Assembly: GCF_013177735.1 (NCBI RefSeq)
Contig: NZ_WOEZ01000146.1
Coordinates: 1-64,000, forward strand
DNA: 64,000 bases
Direction: 5' to 3'
Origin: Paraburkholderia elongata
GTDB lineage: Bacteria > Pseudomonadota > Gammaproteobacteria > Burkholderiales > Burkholderiaceae
The position numbers and the translations under genes are program-made. How positions within the stretch are numbered: the first letter of the stretch is position 1; every line of letters starts with the position of its first letter. A model generated the notes under the pieces. That model saw nothing but the letters and a program-made list of their open reading frames with translations. It was not told the origin of the DNA and searched no databases. Shown in pieces: positions 51,447 through 61,534 of this stretch.

Positions 51447-52973
51447 ATGCGACCAGAATTTGGAGCCACGAATTTGGACTACGGTCTGTTGATGTCGAAC
51501 GTCGAGCGCGCAATGGGTGGGCGCAAGCTCACGCAGCAGGACTTGCTCTACGAGAGTCTGCGCCGCGCGATTCTCGATGGCGATATCCGCCACGGCAGCC
51601 GCCTTCTTGCTACACGAGCGCTCGCCGAACAATTGGGCATTGCGCGCAACTCGGTGCTCTATGCCTACGAACGGCTTACCGAAGAGGGCTTCATCACGGC
51701 GAGCCGGCATGGTTCTATCGTCAGCATGGTGAGCGGTTCAGGTGCTTCGATCGCCGCAGCAAGCGGCAGCATGCAGGCGCCTGAAAACCGCCTTTCGCGC
51801 CGCGTCGCCGATCTGCCGCGCGAACGCACGAGTCCCGACGACCCCACGCCGTTTCGTCCCGGCGTGCCTGCGCTCGATGAATTCCCGCTCGCGCAATGGC
51901 GTGCCTCGATGGAGCGCGCATGGCGCTCGGTCGAGCCGGGCGAACTCGGTTACGGCAACAACGCCGGGCACCCCGCATTGCGCCGCTCGATTGCGGAATA
52001 CGTGCGCGTGTCGCGCGGCGTGCGGTGTTCGGCGGAGCAGGTGTTCATCACCTCGGGCACGCAGGCGAGTCTCGATCTATGCGCCTGCATGCTGGCCGAC
52101 CCCGGCGATAGCGTGTGGGTCGAGGACCCCGGCTATCACGGCGCGAAGGCTGCGTTTCAGGCCGCCGGGTTGCAACTGGTGCCGATTCCCGTCGACGCCG
52201 CCGGCATGGCGCCGACGCCCGATCACTGGGAACAAACGCCGCCACGCCTGATGTACATCACGCCCTCGCATCAATATCCGCTCGGCAGCGTGTTGAGCCT
52301 GGAGCGGCGCTGGTCGATCATCGAGAACGCGGTGGCGCGCGGCGCGTGGATCATCGAAGACGACTACGACAGCGAACTGCGTCACAGCGGTCCACCGTTG
52401 CCGTCGATCCAGGGCTTGGCGGCCGACACGCCGGTGATTTACCTCGGCACCTTCAGCAAGACGATGTTCCCGGCGCTGCGTATGGGCTTCATGGTCGTGC
52501 CGGCGCACCTCGTCGCCGACATCGACGAGGCGCTCAGCGAGATCGCACGGCAAGGGCGCGTGGCCGAACAGATCGCGTTGGCGGATTTCATCGACAGTGG
52601 GAAATATGCGCGGCATCTGCGGCGCATGCGGCGTCTCTATCAGCAGCGCCGCACCGCAATGGTGAATGCGATCGAGCGGCATATGGGCGACCTGGTGACG
52701 GTCTCCGCCGATGGTGGCGGCATGCATCTGACGGTGCGGCTCGATGCGCCTCTGCACGACCAGGACGTGAGCGCAGCGACGCGTAAGCACGGTTTGCATA
52801 TCGCTGCGCTCAGTGCGTTTTGTCAGCCACCTGCTAAAAACGCCGCGCACTACAACGGCTTCATGCTCGGCTATGCAGGCATCAAACCGCACGAAGCAGA
52901 CGCGCTGGTGGCGCGACTCGCCGACGTGGTGCGTGGACTGGACCGCGAACGTCTTATTGTTATGAAGAAATAA
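51447..52973 (+). CDS. MocR-type PLP-dependent transcriptional regulator
   Basis: 508 residues. An N-terminal GntR winged HTH (LLYESLRRAILDGDIRHGSRLLATRALAEQLGIARNSVLYAYERL) is followed by an aminotransferase-fold domain with Lys338 in GTFSKTMFPALR for PLP and YDSELRHSG. Such proteins sense PLP or an amino compound rather than transaminating. ATG at 51492 is an alternative start. Convergent with the flavin oxidoreductase (stops almost touching). Confidence 0.92.
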   Translation: MRPEFGATNLDYGLLMSNVERAMGGRKLTQQDLLYESLRRAILDGDIRHGSRLLATRALAEQLGIARNSVLYAYERLTEEGFITASRHGSIVSMVSGSGASIAAASGSMQAPENRLSRRVADLPRERTSPDDPTPFRPGVPALDEFPLAQWRASMERAWRSVEPGELGYGNNAGHPALRRSIAEYVRVSRGVRCSAEQVFITSGTQASLDLCACMLADPGDSVWVEDPGYHGAKAAFQAAGLQLVPIPVDAAGMAPTPDHWEQTPPRLMYITPSHQYPLGSVLSLERRWSIIENAVARGAWIIEDDYDSELRHSGPPLPSIQGLAADTPVIYLGTFSKTMFPALRMGFMVVPAHLVADIDEALSEIARQGRVAEQIALADFIDSGKYARHLRRMRRLYQQRRTAMVNAIERHMGDLVTVSADGGGMHLTVRLDAPLHDQDVSAATRKHGLHIAALSAFCQPPAKNAAHYNGFMLGYAGIKPHEADALVARLADVVRGLDRERLIVMKK

Positions 52974-52975
52974 AA

Positions 52976-54079
52976 CTAGACCGTTTCCGCCCTGAGCCAA
53001 CGCGCGAGTGTCGCGTCGTCATCGGTATCCAGCGCTTGCGCGACCCGGCGCCCGACTGCCGCGCCGAATTTATAGCCGTGGCCCGAGCATGCCGACACCA
53101 CCAGCGTGTTGCCGAGGCGCTTCGAAAAAAAGCGTGTGTCCGCGGTAAACGTGTAAGCGCAGGTTTTTACTTCGGTAACCGTATATTCCCCGATGCGGCT
53201 GAACGGCGGTGAAAACAACCGGCGCAGACTGTCGCCTTCTCCGGGCGCCGCGACACGATTGGCGTCAGGATCCGGTGCGCGTGATCTGTGCACACCGGCA
53301 CCGAACTTCAGGCCGACACCGTCGATCGGCGGCAGCACGTAACCGCCGCTATCTCCACCAATATCGACGATAGCGGGCGCATTCGACCATGCGTCCTCCA
53401 GATCCGCGGGCGGCTCCATATAGGCGACCGCGTTGCGATAAGTCATCAGGTTTTCAGCGAGCGCTGGGAACAGTTGCAGCGTCCACGCGCCAGCGGTGAC
53501 CACGAGCCGGTCGGCGCGGATGATGGTGTCGTCCTCGATCCGCACGGAGGCCGCATGCGCGTCGACTGCGAGCACCTTGGCGTGAGTGCGAATCTCCGCG
53601 CCGCGCATCTTGAGCCACGCTTTCATGTCGCGTGCGATGCGTTCGCTAAACAGCGCACCGCCATCGTGATCGAGGTAGGCGTAGCGAAACGTGGCGGGAT
53701 CGAGAAACGGATAACGCTCGGCCGCTTCGTGCGGGTCGAGCTGTTCATACTCGAATTTCATCCGCTCGAGGCCGGCGCGGAACAGCTCGGCGCCATCGCC
53801 TGCGCGTTGCGAAATGCCGAGCACGCCGCAGTTCTCATAGTGGGATACGCCCAGGTCATTCCACAGCAGATCCCAACTATCGAACGCCTCGGCGATGGTG
53901 CGTGCGTAGCCGTCGGCATCGCCATAGGCGCGACGGATCATACGATGCTGGTCGCCCGAGGCGGCGAGTGGATTCGGAATCGAGCCCTGCTCGATCAGCG
54001 TGATGTCGTGTCCCAGCTTCGCGAGAGACCACGCCGTGCTCAAGCCAGCGATACCCGCGCCTACGATTGTCACCCGCAT
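52976..54079 (-). CDS. FAD-dependent amine/amino-acid oxidase (DAO family)
   Basis: 367 residues. N-terminal FAD motif VTIVGAGIAGLSTAWSLAKLGHDITLIE; VVTAGAWTLQLFP and the C-terminal VVSACSGHGYKFGAAVGRRVAQAL, which contains a His in the sarcosine oxidase/solA-like group. Oxidises a secondary amine or an amino acid. Two bases from the MocR stop, convergent. Substrate not readable. Confidence 0.88.
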   Translation of the reverse strand: MRVTIVGAGIAGLSTAWSLAKLGHDITLIEQGSIPNPLAASGDQHRMIRRAYGDADGYARTIAEAFDSWDLLWNDLGVSHYENCGVLGISQRAGDGAELFRAGLERMKFEYEQLDPHEAAERYPFLDPATFRYAYLDHDGGALFSERIARDMKAWLKMRGAEIRTHAKVLAVDAHAASVRIEDDTIIRADRLVVTAGAWTLQLFPALAENLMTYRNAVAYMEPPADLEDAWSNAPAIVDIGGDSGGYVLPPIDGVGLKFGAGVHRSRAPDPDANRVAAPGEGDSLRRLFSPPFSRIGEYTVTEVKTCAYTFTADTRFFSKRLGNTLVVSACSGHGYKFGAAVGRRVAQALDTDDDATLARWLRAETV

Positions 54080-54224
54080 GCCGTCGTCCCCCGAGTCGAT
54101 GTATCCGGGTCAGAGTCTAGCAGTGGGAAAAATAAATCGGTACGTGTTCTAGCGAATCGCCACGCGAGCGCGGGGTCGATCCGGAGTGCTACCAGGCAGA
54201 CGGTGGTCTCCGCGCGCCGCCGTA

Positions 54225-54428
54225 TCAGTGTTTGAGCTTCGACGCTAGGCGGAGCTGGTCGCGTACTTTCTTCGCGGCGAACAGCGGCACGTAATCGAAC
54301 ACACGCGCTTCGTGCCGGTAGTCGGCCAGTGTGTCTGCGTACATCTTCGAGACCATTTCCGTGGGCGTGTCGGTTTCCTCTGCGATACTTTTCACCACTT
54401 CGTCGACGTTAGGCTCGGGTTGGGACAT
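54225..54428 (-). CDS. DUF3562-type small protein
   Basis: 67 residues from the ATG at 54428 with GGAGATATCC upstream. VDEVVKSIAEETDTPTEMVSKMYADTLADYRHEARVFDYVPLFAAKKVRDQL is the DUF3562 block, a helical bacterial protein of unknown role. The longer open frame has no ribosome binding site. Confidence 0.82.
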   Translation of the reverse strand: MSQPEPNVDEVVKSIAEETDTPTEMVSKMYADTLADYRHEARVFDYVPLFAAKKVRDQLRLASKLKH

Positions 54429-54626
54429 GGATATCTCCGGGGCAAGCGGGGTGGACAAGCGGATTGCCAGTCGGGGTTGCCATGAACAGGCGCGCACAAC
54501 CGGAGTTTCATTACAGGATGCGATTGGCCGTGATGCCAATTGAATCGGTCTATCGTATGAACCGTTCCACAGAGATTTTTGTCTTGCACTGCCGCAAGCG
54601 CCCGCGCCGCGCGACGATGCGGGAAA

Positions 54627-55691
54627 TCAATGCTTATGCCGGTGATGAATATCCGGGAAATGCGCGTGCGCATGGGTGATCGGCGCATGCGAATGCGGAT
54701 GGGTGTGCGGCTCGTCGCCGTCCCACGCGAAGTCGTGCTCGTGCTGGTGATGCGCGTCGTGCCGATGACGATGCGTGTGGTCCAGCGGGGCGTGCGTATG
54801 CGGATGCTCGTGACGTTCGCGAATGTGCAGCCAGACACCCAGGGTCATCAGGGCCGCGGCCACCCAGAACAGCAGCGGCGGCATCTCCGGCCACAGCAAC
54901 CACGACAACGTCACCCCAAATAGCGGCGCGACCGAGAAATAAGCGCCGGTACGCGCGGTGCCGAGATTGCGCAGCGCGACGACGAACAGCACGAGACTCA
55001 CGCCGTAGCCCGCGAATCCCGTCAGCATGGCGAGCGCGACGGTCGCGGCCTTGGGCCATGCTGCACCAAGAGTGAGCGCGAGCGTCACGTTGACCGAACC
55101 GGCCACGAGCCCTTTTATGCAGGCAATGAACATGGCATCGTGAGTCGACACCTTGCGTGTGAGATTGTTGTCGACCGCCCAGCACGCGCAGGCGCCGACC
55201 AGCAGCAGCGTGCCGGGCGGCAGGCCGGCCGCGCCAGGCTGCCACGACAATGCCACGCCGCCCGCGACGATCGCGGCCATGCCCAGGAACACCTGAATAT
55301 CGACGTTCTCGCGAAACACGATCCACGCGATCAGCGCGGTAAATACGCCTTCGAGATTCAACAGCAGCGAACCGGTGGCGGCCGGCGTCGTCTTCAGACC
55401 CAGCATTAACAGCGCCGGCCCCACGACGCCGCCGGCCGCGATCGCGCCGGCGAGCCACGGCACCTCGCGCAGCGGGAAGCGGTTGTGATTGACTGGTTGC
55501 CCGTCCGCGTGACCTTTCAGGCGGCGCGCCAGAATCACGGCGGCAAGGCCGGTGCCGCTGCCGAGGTAGAACAGTCCGGCCAGCAGAAACGGCGACAGCG
55601 AGCCGAGCAGCGCCTTGGCAAGCGGGGTAGTCGCGCCGAACAGGGCGGCGGCGAGCAGAGCGGTGAAAGCTGCGTTGAAGCGAGTAGACAT
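54627..55691 (-). CDS. EamA/DMT transporter with histidine-rich C-terminal tail
   Basis: 354 residues from the ATG at 55691. Ten hydrophobic segments from TALLAAALFGATTPLAKAL through LLFWVAAALMTLGVWLHI, two EamA repeats. The last 64 residues (from RERHEH) contain 23 histidines, with HDAHHQHEHD- and HAHAHFPDIHH-type stretches. Such tails usually bind Zn, Ni or Co, so the protein may export or sense metal, or the tail may buffer it. The longer upstream frame is not supported. Confidence 0.85.
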   Translation of the reverse strand: MSTRFNAAFTALLAAALFGATTPLAKALLGSLSPFLLAGLFYLGSGTGLAAVILARRLKGHADGQPVNHNRFPLREVPWLAGAIAAGGVVGPALLMLGLKTTPAATGSLLLNLEGVFTALIAWIVFRENVDIQVFLGMAAIVAGGVALSWQPGAAGLPPGTLLLVGACACWAVDNNLTRKVSTHDAMFIACIKGLVAGSVNVTLALTLGAAWPKAATVALAMLTGFAGYGVSLVLFVVALRNLGTARTGAYFSVAPLFGVTLSWLLWPEMPPLLFWVAAALMTLGVWLHIRERHEHPHTHAPLDHTHRHRHDAHHQHEHDFAWDGDEPHTHPHSHAPITHAHAHFPDIHHRHKH

Positions 55692-55933
55692 AAACGGAAA
55701 ATTCGGTGGGTGCGGGCGTTGCCGACACGATACCGCCATCGGGCCGCGGACGCCTAGCTTCGTTGAACAGGCGGTCGCATCCAGCGTTTCGCAACTACGC
55801 CGACTATGCGATGACGGCTCCGTTTCAGGATGGGCTCGCGCGCCTGCTTGAACTCGGCCACCGCCGGCGTTGCGCGGTGATGTGCTCGGAAGCGGTATGG
55901 TGGCGGTAACCGAATCCTGATCCGCGCCGTGGT

Positions 55934-56533
55934 ATGAACGTAAGGAAACCCATTTTACTGAACACGTTGTTGGATGACATCCGCGCCTGTACGGTGTGCG
56001 CGCCAGTGCTGCCGCACGCACCGCGGCCGGTCGTCGTGGCGTCGGCTGATTCGCGCATTCTGATCATCGGCCAGGCGCCCGGCGCGCGAGTGCATGCTTC
56101 GGGCATTCCATGGAGCGATGCGAGTGGTGCGCGTTTGCGCGACTGGCTCGAGGTCTCGGACGAGACCTTCTACGACGCCTCGAAATTTGCGATCGTACCG
56201 ATGGGTTTCTGCTTTCCGGGAAAAGGCGCGAGTGGCGATTTGCCGCCGAGGCCCGAATGCGCCGCGCATTGGCATCAGGCCTTGCTTGCCCAATTGCGCG
56301 AGGTGCGGCTCACGTTGCTGATTGGCCAATACGCGCAGCGCTATGGTCTTGGTGACGCGTTCGGGCCAACGCTCACCGATACGCTGCTGCGCTGGCGGGA
56401 ATATGGCCCCAACGTGATGCCGCTTCCACATCCATCGCCGCGCAATGTCGCCTGGTTCAAACGTAATCCGTGGTTCGAAGCGGAGGTGTTGCCGACTTTG
56501 CGGACTCGGGTTGCAGCGGCGCTCCAGGATTGA
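55934..56533 (+). CDS. Uracil-DNA glycosylase-family protein
   Basis: 199 residues. LIIGQAPGARVHASGIPWSDASG is the family motif 1 (GQAPG), RDWLEV follows, and PLPHPSPRNVAWFKRNPWF is motif 2. Shorter than family 4 enzymes and without their four-cysteine cluster; the early CTVC might bind iron but only two Cys are visible. Uracil removal activity is not assured. Confidence 0.82.
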   Translation: MNVRKPILLNTLLDDIRACTVCAPVLPHAPRPVVVASADSRILIIGQAPGARVHASGIPWSDASGARLRDWLEVSDETFYDASKFAIVPMGFCFPGKGASGDLPPRPECAAHWHQALLAQLREVRLTLLIGQYAQRYGLGDAFGPTLTDTLLRWREYGPNVMPLPHPSPRNVAWFKRNPWFEAEVLPTLRTRVAAALQD

Positions 56534-56700
56534 TTCGCCTCGCGCGGTCGAAATAATCTGAAACACATCGCCAAGCGCCCGGCGGAATAAAACGTCACAC
56601 TAATGCGTTTGCTTCATACCGGCGGCGCGACCGTACCCGCTCCGGCATGGCCGAATTTTCAAACAGCTTTCGCAAAACGTATTCGCAGACGGAACAACCC

Positions 56701-57300
56701 ATGAACACCCACGCCGACTCACTGACCGATTCGACCGGCACGCCGCTGCCGTCGCGCTATACCCGCACGGCGATAACGCTGCACTGGCTGATCGCGCTGC
56801 TGATGATCGGCAATGTCGTACTCGGCCTGAGCGCCGAATCATGGCCCGACGACTGGGTGCGTCCGGTGGTCGATACCCATAAGTCGATTGGCATCACGGT
56901 GCTCGGTCTCGCGCTGATGCGCATCTTGTGGCGCGTGTCGCATAAGCCGCCGCCGTTGCCGCGCGAGTTTCCGTCGTGGGAGAAGATCGCCGCGCATGTC
57001 GCCCATTTCCTGCTGTATCTGCTGATGATCGCGTTGCCGCTGTCCGGCTGGTTGCACGATTCCGCGTGGAAAGATGCGGCCACGCATCCGATGCGTCTGT
57101 TCAACCTGTTCCCCTGGCCGCGCATCGGCTATGTAATGAATCTCGACCCGGCGCTCAAGGAGACCTTGCACGACCGCTTCGGCGCCTTGCATACGTGGCT
57201 CGGCTACGCGCTGTATGCGTTGCTGGCGATGCATATTGGCGGCGCGTTGAAGCATCAATGGATCGATCGCAAGTCGGTTCTGAAACGCATGGTGCCGTAA
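56701..57300 (+). CDS. Cytochrome b561 (membrane di-heme)
   Basis: 199 residues from the ATG at 56701 (an alternative is at 56647). Four membrane helices; heme-ligand histidines in TALTLHWLIALL-like ITLHWLIALLMIG, THKSIGITVLGL, HVAHFLLYLLM and LLAMHIGGALKH. Transfers electrons from quinol or superoxide at the inner membrane. Upstream of the glycosyltransferase gene. Confidence 0.88.
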   Translation: MNTHADSLTDSTGTPLPSRYTRTAITLHWLIALLMIGNVVLGLSAESWPDDWVRPVVDTHKSIGITVLGLALMRILWRVSHKPPPLPREFPSWEKIAAHVAHFLLYLLMIALPLSGWLHDSAWKDAATHPMRLFNLFPWPRIGYVMNLDPALKETLHDRFGALHTWLGYALYALLAMHIGGALKHQWIDRKSVLKRMVP

Positions 57301-57370
57301 GCACCGTCACGCTGCTTTCTATCTTGCCTTCTATCCAACAACCATACCAACGACGGACTCAGCAGTCATT

Positions 57371-58822
57371 TTGAAGAAAACTCTGGAACAGGCGCTCGCC
57401 CTTGCATCTCCGCGCATTCTGCCGCGTCCCACTACGCTGTTGAGCACGCTGATTCATTTCAGCGTCGTCGTGTTGTGGCTGCTGCTGTTCGCGCGCGCTT
57501 TCTTTCTGCAAGGCGTGGTGGCGTGGTCGACGGGGATTGCGTACGTGGTGTACGACACGTTGCTGCTCGCGTTCGTTACGTGGAAAACGCTGCCGCTGAT
57601 GCGGCCTACGCTGTCGCTCGAGCCTGACTTCGATGCGCGCAGCTTGCCGAGCATGGGCGTGATCGTCGCGTCGCATAACGAGGCGACGGTGTTGCCGGTG
57701 ACGCTCGCGGCATTGCTGCGCCAGACGCATGGCCCCGCACAAATTGTGATCGCCGACGACGGTTCCACCGATGCCACCCACGCGCTGCTCACCGAACGCT
57801 TCGGCCTCGTTGCCGCGGCCGACGGCGTGCTGAGCGCGCCGAGTGCGCTTTACCCCAATCTGTACTGGCTGCGCGTGCCGCACGGCGGCAAGGCGCGTGC
57901 GCTGAACGCCGCCATCACGGTCATGACCACCGACACCATCATGACCGTCGACGCCGACACGCTGCTCGACGACGACGCCACCTACGCGATGCGCGCCGCC
58001 TTCGCGAGCGAGCCGAAGCTGGTCGCGGCGGCCGGCATTCTGGTGCCGGTGTGCGGTAAATCAGTTTCGGGCCGCGTGTTCCAGTGGTTCCAGAGCTACG
58101 AGTACATGCGCAACTTCATCGCCCGCTTTGCGTGGATGCGCGCTGACAGTCTGCTGCTGATTTCAGGCGCCTTTGCGTCGTTCAAGCGCGACGCGCTGGT
58201 CGACGTGGGCGGCTTCGATCCGCAGTGTCTGGTCGAAGACTACGAGCTGATTCATCGGCTGCGCCGCTATTCGGTCGATCATGGTCTTGGCTGGGACGTG
58301 CGCGTGGTTGGCGGCGCGCACGCGCATACCGACGCGCCAGGCAACCTCGGCAGTTTCCTGCGGCAGCGCCGTCGTTGGTTCGCGGGCTTCCTGCAGACGC
58401 AGTACTGGAACCGCGACATGACTGGCAATCCGCGCTACGGTACGCTCGGCATGCTAATGCTGCCTGTCAAGGCAATCGACACGATGCAGCCGATCTACGG
58501 ACTGACTGCGTTCGCGCTGCTGCTCGGCTTTCTGTTCGGCGGGCATGGCGCGATCGTCGTGTCGATTTTCAGCGTGATCGGCCTCAAAACGGCGATCGAT
58601 CTCGCGTTTTATCTCTGGTGTATCCATCTGTACCGCCGCTGGACGGGCGAGCGCACCGGCTCCAGTTTGTGGATGGCGATGCTCGCGGCGATCGCCGAGC
58701 CGTTCACGTTCCAGCTGGTGCGACATGTCGGTGCACTGCTCGGCTGGCTGCACTTCCTGCGTGGTGGTCGCTCGTGGGGCGTGCAACGCCGCTCCGGGCT
58801 TGTGACGCACGACGAAAGTTAG
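57371..58822 (+). CDS. Processive-type GT2 glycosyltransferase, membrane
   Basis: 483 residues from a TTG codon; there is no ATG before the first membrane helix, LSTLIHFSVVVLWLLLFARAFF. GT-A core: VIVASHNEATVLP, IVIADDGSTDATH, TIMTVDADTLLDDD, VEDYELIHRL and QRRRW, the DxD-TED-QxxRW set of chain-elongating enzymes such as cellulose or hyaluronan synthases. Two or three C-terminal helices. Synthesises a polysaccharide or lipid-linked sugar; no partner cluster is seen. Confidence 0.88.
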   Translation: MKKTLEQALALASPRILPRPTTLLSTLIHFSVVVLWLLLFARAFFLQGVVAWSTGIAYVVYDTLLLAFVTWKTLPLMRPTLSLEPDFDARSLPSMGVIVASHNEATVLPVTLAALLRQTHGPAQIVIADDGSTDATHALLTERFGLVAAADGVLSAPSALYPNLYWLRVPHGGKARALNAAITVMTTDTIMTVDADTLLDDDATYAMRAAFASEPKLVAAAGILVPVCGKSVSGRVFQWFQSYEYMRNFIARFAWMRADSLLLISGAFASFKRDALVDVGGFDPQCLVEDYELIHRLRRYSVDHGLGWDVRVVGGAHAHTDAPGNLGSFLRQRRRWFAGFLQTQYWNRDMTGNPRYGTLGMLMLPVKAIDTMQPIYGLTAFALLLGFLFGGHGAIVVSIFSVIGLKTAIDLAFYLWCIHLYRRWTGERTGSSLWMAMLAAIAEPFTFQLVRHVGALLGWLHFLRGGRSWGVQRRSGLVTHDES

Positions 58823-59004
58823 CAGCCGATCGCCTTAGTTGACGTACGCAGGGTGGCAGGCAGGCGCGATTGCGTCCGTCGGCTGCGCAGATTGGCATGG
58901 CGCGCGGTTATGCCGCTTCGGGTTCGAGTAGACTGTGCAACGATGTCGGCCTGCGAATTGCGGGGCGGCAACCTTCTATCCGCTCGTGCACGGAGGCTCC
59001 ACTC

Positions 59005-60243
59005 ATGCATGCTGTTCCCCCGCTCGAACAAGACACCGTCGACGCGCCGGTCGATACGTCGCTTGCTCATGCAGCCGCGCAAACCAATGCCCCAACAGCC
59101 GCGAATGCACATGCGCCAGATCAGGCCGCCAACGGGGCCCCGGTGCGCGATCTGCGCCGCGTCGGCATTCATCCCGACTACTGGTATCCGTTCGCATGGT
59201 CGCATGAAGTGAAGCGGGGCAAGACGCATGGCGTGACGTTCGCGGGCGAGCCGATCGTGCTGGCGCGTACGGAGTCCGGCAAGGTGTTCGCGCTCGAAGA
59301 TCGTTGCGCGCATCGTCAGGTGCCCTTGCATCAGGGCGTGGTGGACGGTGAATCGATCCGTTGCGGCTATCACGGCTGGACCTACGACTGCTCGGGGACG
59401 TGCATCGACGTGCCTTATCTGGGCCGCGAGCGTCTGCCGAACGGCGTGCGTGCTTATCCGTGCCGCGAAGTCGAAGGACTGATTTTCGTGTTCCCCGGCG
59501 ACGCCGCTTTGGCCGAAGAACAGCCACTACCCGCGTTCGGTTCCGTATCCGACAAGAAGTACAAGACGCGCCGTTTCGGCCGTCCGGTGAATTGCCACTA
59601 TTCGTTCATGCACGAGAACCTGATGGACATGAACCATCAGTTCCTGCATCGTCGGCAGATGGGGCAGATGCGCGCGCGTTCGCTGGGGCGGCGGCGCGGC
59701 GAAGGCTGGGTCGAAGTCGATTACACGTTTGCGCGCATGGCCGGCCAGCAACCGATCGGCGAAGCGATCGTGTTCGGCCAGAGCCGCAAGACAGGCGGCG
59801 AAAACGACAAGGACGTCATGACGATCCGCACCGAGTATCCGTATCAGACGCTGCAGATCCGCACGTCCGATCAGACGCTGGTGATGGATTTGTGGATCGT
59901 CTACGTGCCGCTCGATCGCGAGCAGCGCACGAACCGCACGTTCGGGCTGCTGTCGATTCGCAAGCCGGGTATTCCCGGCGCGCTGAATCTCGCGTGGCCT
60001 CTGCTCGTGTGGTTCACCGAACGTATCTTCAAGGAAGACCGCGCCATTGTCGAAGCCGAACAACGCGCGCACGACACGCAGGGCGCGGACTGGAACCACG
60101 AGGTGTTTCCGGTCATCAACGAACTACGCGCCTTGTTGCGCGAAAGCGGTGCGCCGGATCAGGTGGTGGGTGCCGGCACGGGTGGCGCCGCGGTGATCCG
60201 TTTCTGGGATTCGCGTCACGGCAACCCATTGTCGAATACCTGA
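59005..60243 (+). CDS. Rieske-type aromatic ring-hydroxylating oxygenase, second copy
   Basis: 412 residues from the ATG at 59005 with GGAGG upstream; the longer frame is not supported. Rieske site CAHRQVPLHQG...RCGYHGW is complete. The iron site reads ENLMDMNHQFLHRR, so Asp-x2-His is followed by the second His after three residues rather than the usual four. A hydrophobic stretch, ALNLAWPLLVWFTE, lies near residue 330 and could attach to membranes. No ferredoxin or reductase adjoins it. Substrate may be lipid or sterol-like; unknown. Confidence 0.85.
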   Translation: MHAVPPLEQDTVDAPVDTSLAHAAAQTNAPTAANAHAPDQAANGAPVRDLRRVGIHPDYWYPFAWSHEVKRGKTHGVTFAGEPIVLARTESGKVFALEDRCAHRQVPLHQGVVDGESIRCGYHGWTYDCSGTCIDVPYLGRERLPNGVRAYPCREVEGLIFVFPGDAALAEEQPLPAFGSVSDKKYKTRRFGRPVNCHYSFMHENLMDMNHQFLHRRQMGQMRARSLGRRRGEGWVEVDYTFARMAGQQPIGEAIVFGQSRKTGGENDKDVMTIRTEYPYQTLQIRTSDQTLVMDLWIVYVPLDREQRTNRTFGLLSIRKPGIPGALNLAWPLLVWFTERIFKEDRAIVEAEQRAHDTQGADWNHEVFPVINELRALLRESGAPDQVVGAGTGGAAVIRFWDSRHGNPLSNT

Positions 60244-60403
60244 TATTCGAGTTTTTTGACGCCGCGCAGGACCGTACAATCGTCGGCGACGATGAGCGGT
60301 GAGCCGGCGGCATCGGCTATAGAAGACGCATAAGAGGCATAAAGCGCAGGCTCATCGATCGGGAAATCCAAAATCATAATCAATCGCATGAGGGGTCCAT
60401 TCG

Positions 60404-61393
60404 ATGAGTATCGAACTGCATGCAGTGATGCCGGTTGTCGCGTTCTGTGTGGGCCTCGCCATCATGGCGGTGGCGCTTGTGAAGGGCGGTCCCAAACAGC
60501 CGCCGCCGCTCGCATCGATCAATGAGCCTTTCAAGTCGGTCGACACTTCCGATTTACCTCCAATTGAACGCTACACCGCGCGCGATAACGCGCAGCTCGC
60601 GTATCGGCGCTACGCAAGCGGGATCACGCGGGTGCGGGGCAGCGCGGTGCTGATTCACGGCTCGTCGGCGAGTGGCGTGAGCCTGCATACCTTGGCAAAG
60701 GCGCTCGCCGCGGCCGGTTACGATGTCTACGTGCCCGACATGCGCGGGCATGGCGAATCGGGTAAAAAAGGAACGATCGCGTACATCGGCCAGCTTGAAG
60801 ACGATCTGAGCGACTTCATCGACGCGGTTCAGCCGGCCGGCCCGCGCACGCTGGCCGGTTTCTCGGCGGGCGGTGGCTTCGCGCTTCGGTTCGCGGGGGA
60901 TGCGCGGCAAATGGCATTCGACCGCTACGTGCTGCTTGCGCCGTTCATTCATCAGGACGCGCCGACAACGCGGCCTTCCGTCGGCGGGTGGGTGAATGTC
61001 GGGTTGCCACGCGTGATCGTGCTGGTGATCCTCAACAAGCTGCACATCAGGCTTTTCAATCATCTGCCGACGGTGGCCTACGCGTTGTCGGCCGAGGCTG
61101 CCGCCAAGCTCACGCCGCAGTACTCGTACAACCTGATGCAAAACTTTCGCCCGCATGAGAATTACCGTGCGGATATCCGGGCCACGCGACAACCGGTTGA
61201 AGTGCTGGTCGGCGCGGATGACGAGGCGTTTCACGCCGAGGCATTTGCTGCGGTCTTTGAGGAAGCGGGGCGTGCGGTGCCGGTCACGATCGTGCCTGGC
61301 GTGGCACATATCGCGTTGACACTCGATGCTTCGGCCGTCGCTGCGATCGTAGCGGCGGTGTCTGAGCATACCGGCGAGGTGGCTCTTTCGTAG
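60404..61393 (+). CDS. Alpha/beta hydrolase, lysophospholipase type, membrane-anchored
   Basis: 329 residues. N-terminal helix LHAVMPVVAFCVGLAIMAVAL (5-25) anchors it. VLIHGSSASGVS, YVPDMRGHGESG, nucleophile in AGFSAGGGF (GFSAG), acid in GADDEAF and His in VPGVAHIALTL. Acts on lipid esters or related; resembles monoacylglycerol lipases. Downstream of the second Rieske oxygenase. Confidence 0.85.
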   Translation: MSIELHAVMPVVAFCVGLAIMAVALVKGGPKQPPPLASINEPFKSVDTSDLPPIERYTARDNAQLAYRRYASGITRVRGSAVLIHGSSASGVSLHTLAKALAAAGYDVYVPDMRGHGESGKKGTIAYIGQLEDDLSDFIDAVQPAGPRTLAGFSAGGGFALRFAGDARQMAFDRYVLLAPFIHQDAPTTRPSVGGWVNVGLPRVIVLVILNKLHIRLFNHLPTVAYALSAEAAAKLTPQYSYNLMQNFRPHENYRADIRATRQPVEVLVGADDEAFHAEAFAAVFEEAGRAVPVTIVPGVAHIALTLDASAVAAIVAAVSEHTGEVALS

Positions 61394-61534
61394 GCTGGCT
61401 TTCCACCCGGTGGGGAATTCAGGCCGATCGAGCAGCGATAATGGCATCTAACACACTTAGGTTTGCGCCATTCGAGATGCGCCGGCCTTCGACCCGTGTA
61501 CCATTTCGCTTTTTCCGATCTTTAAGAACACCCC

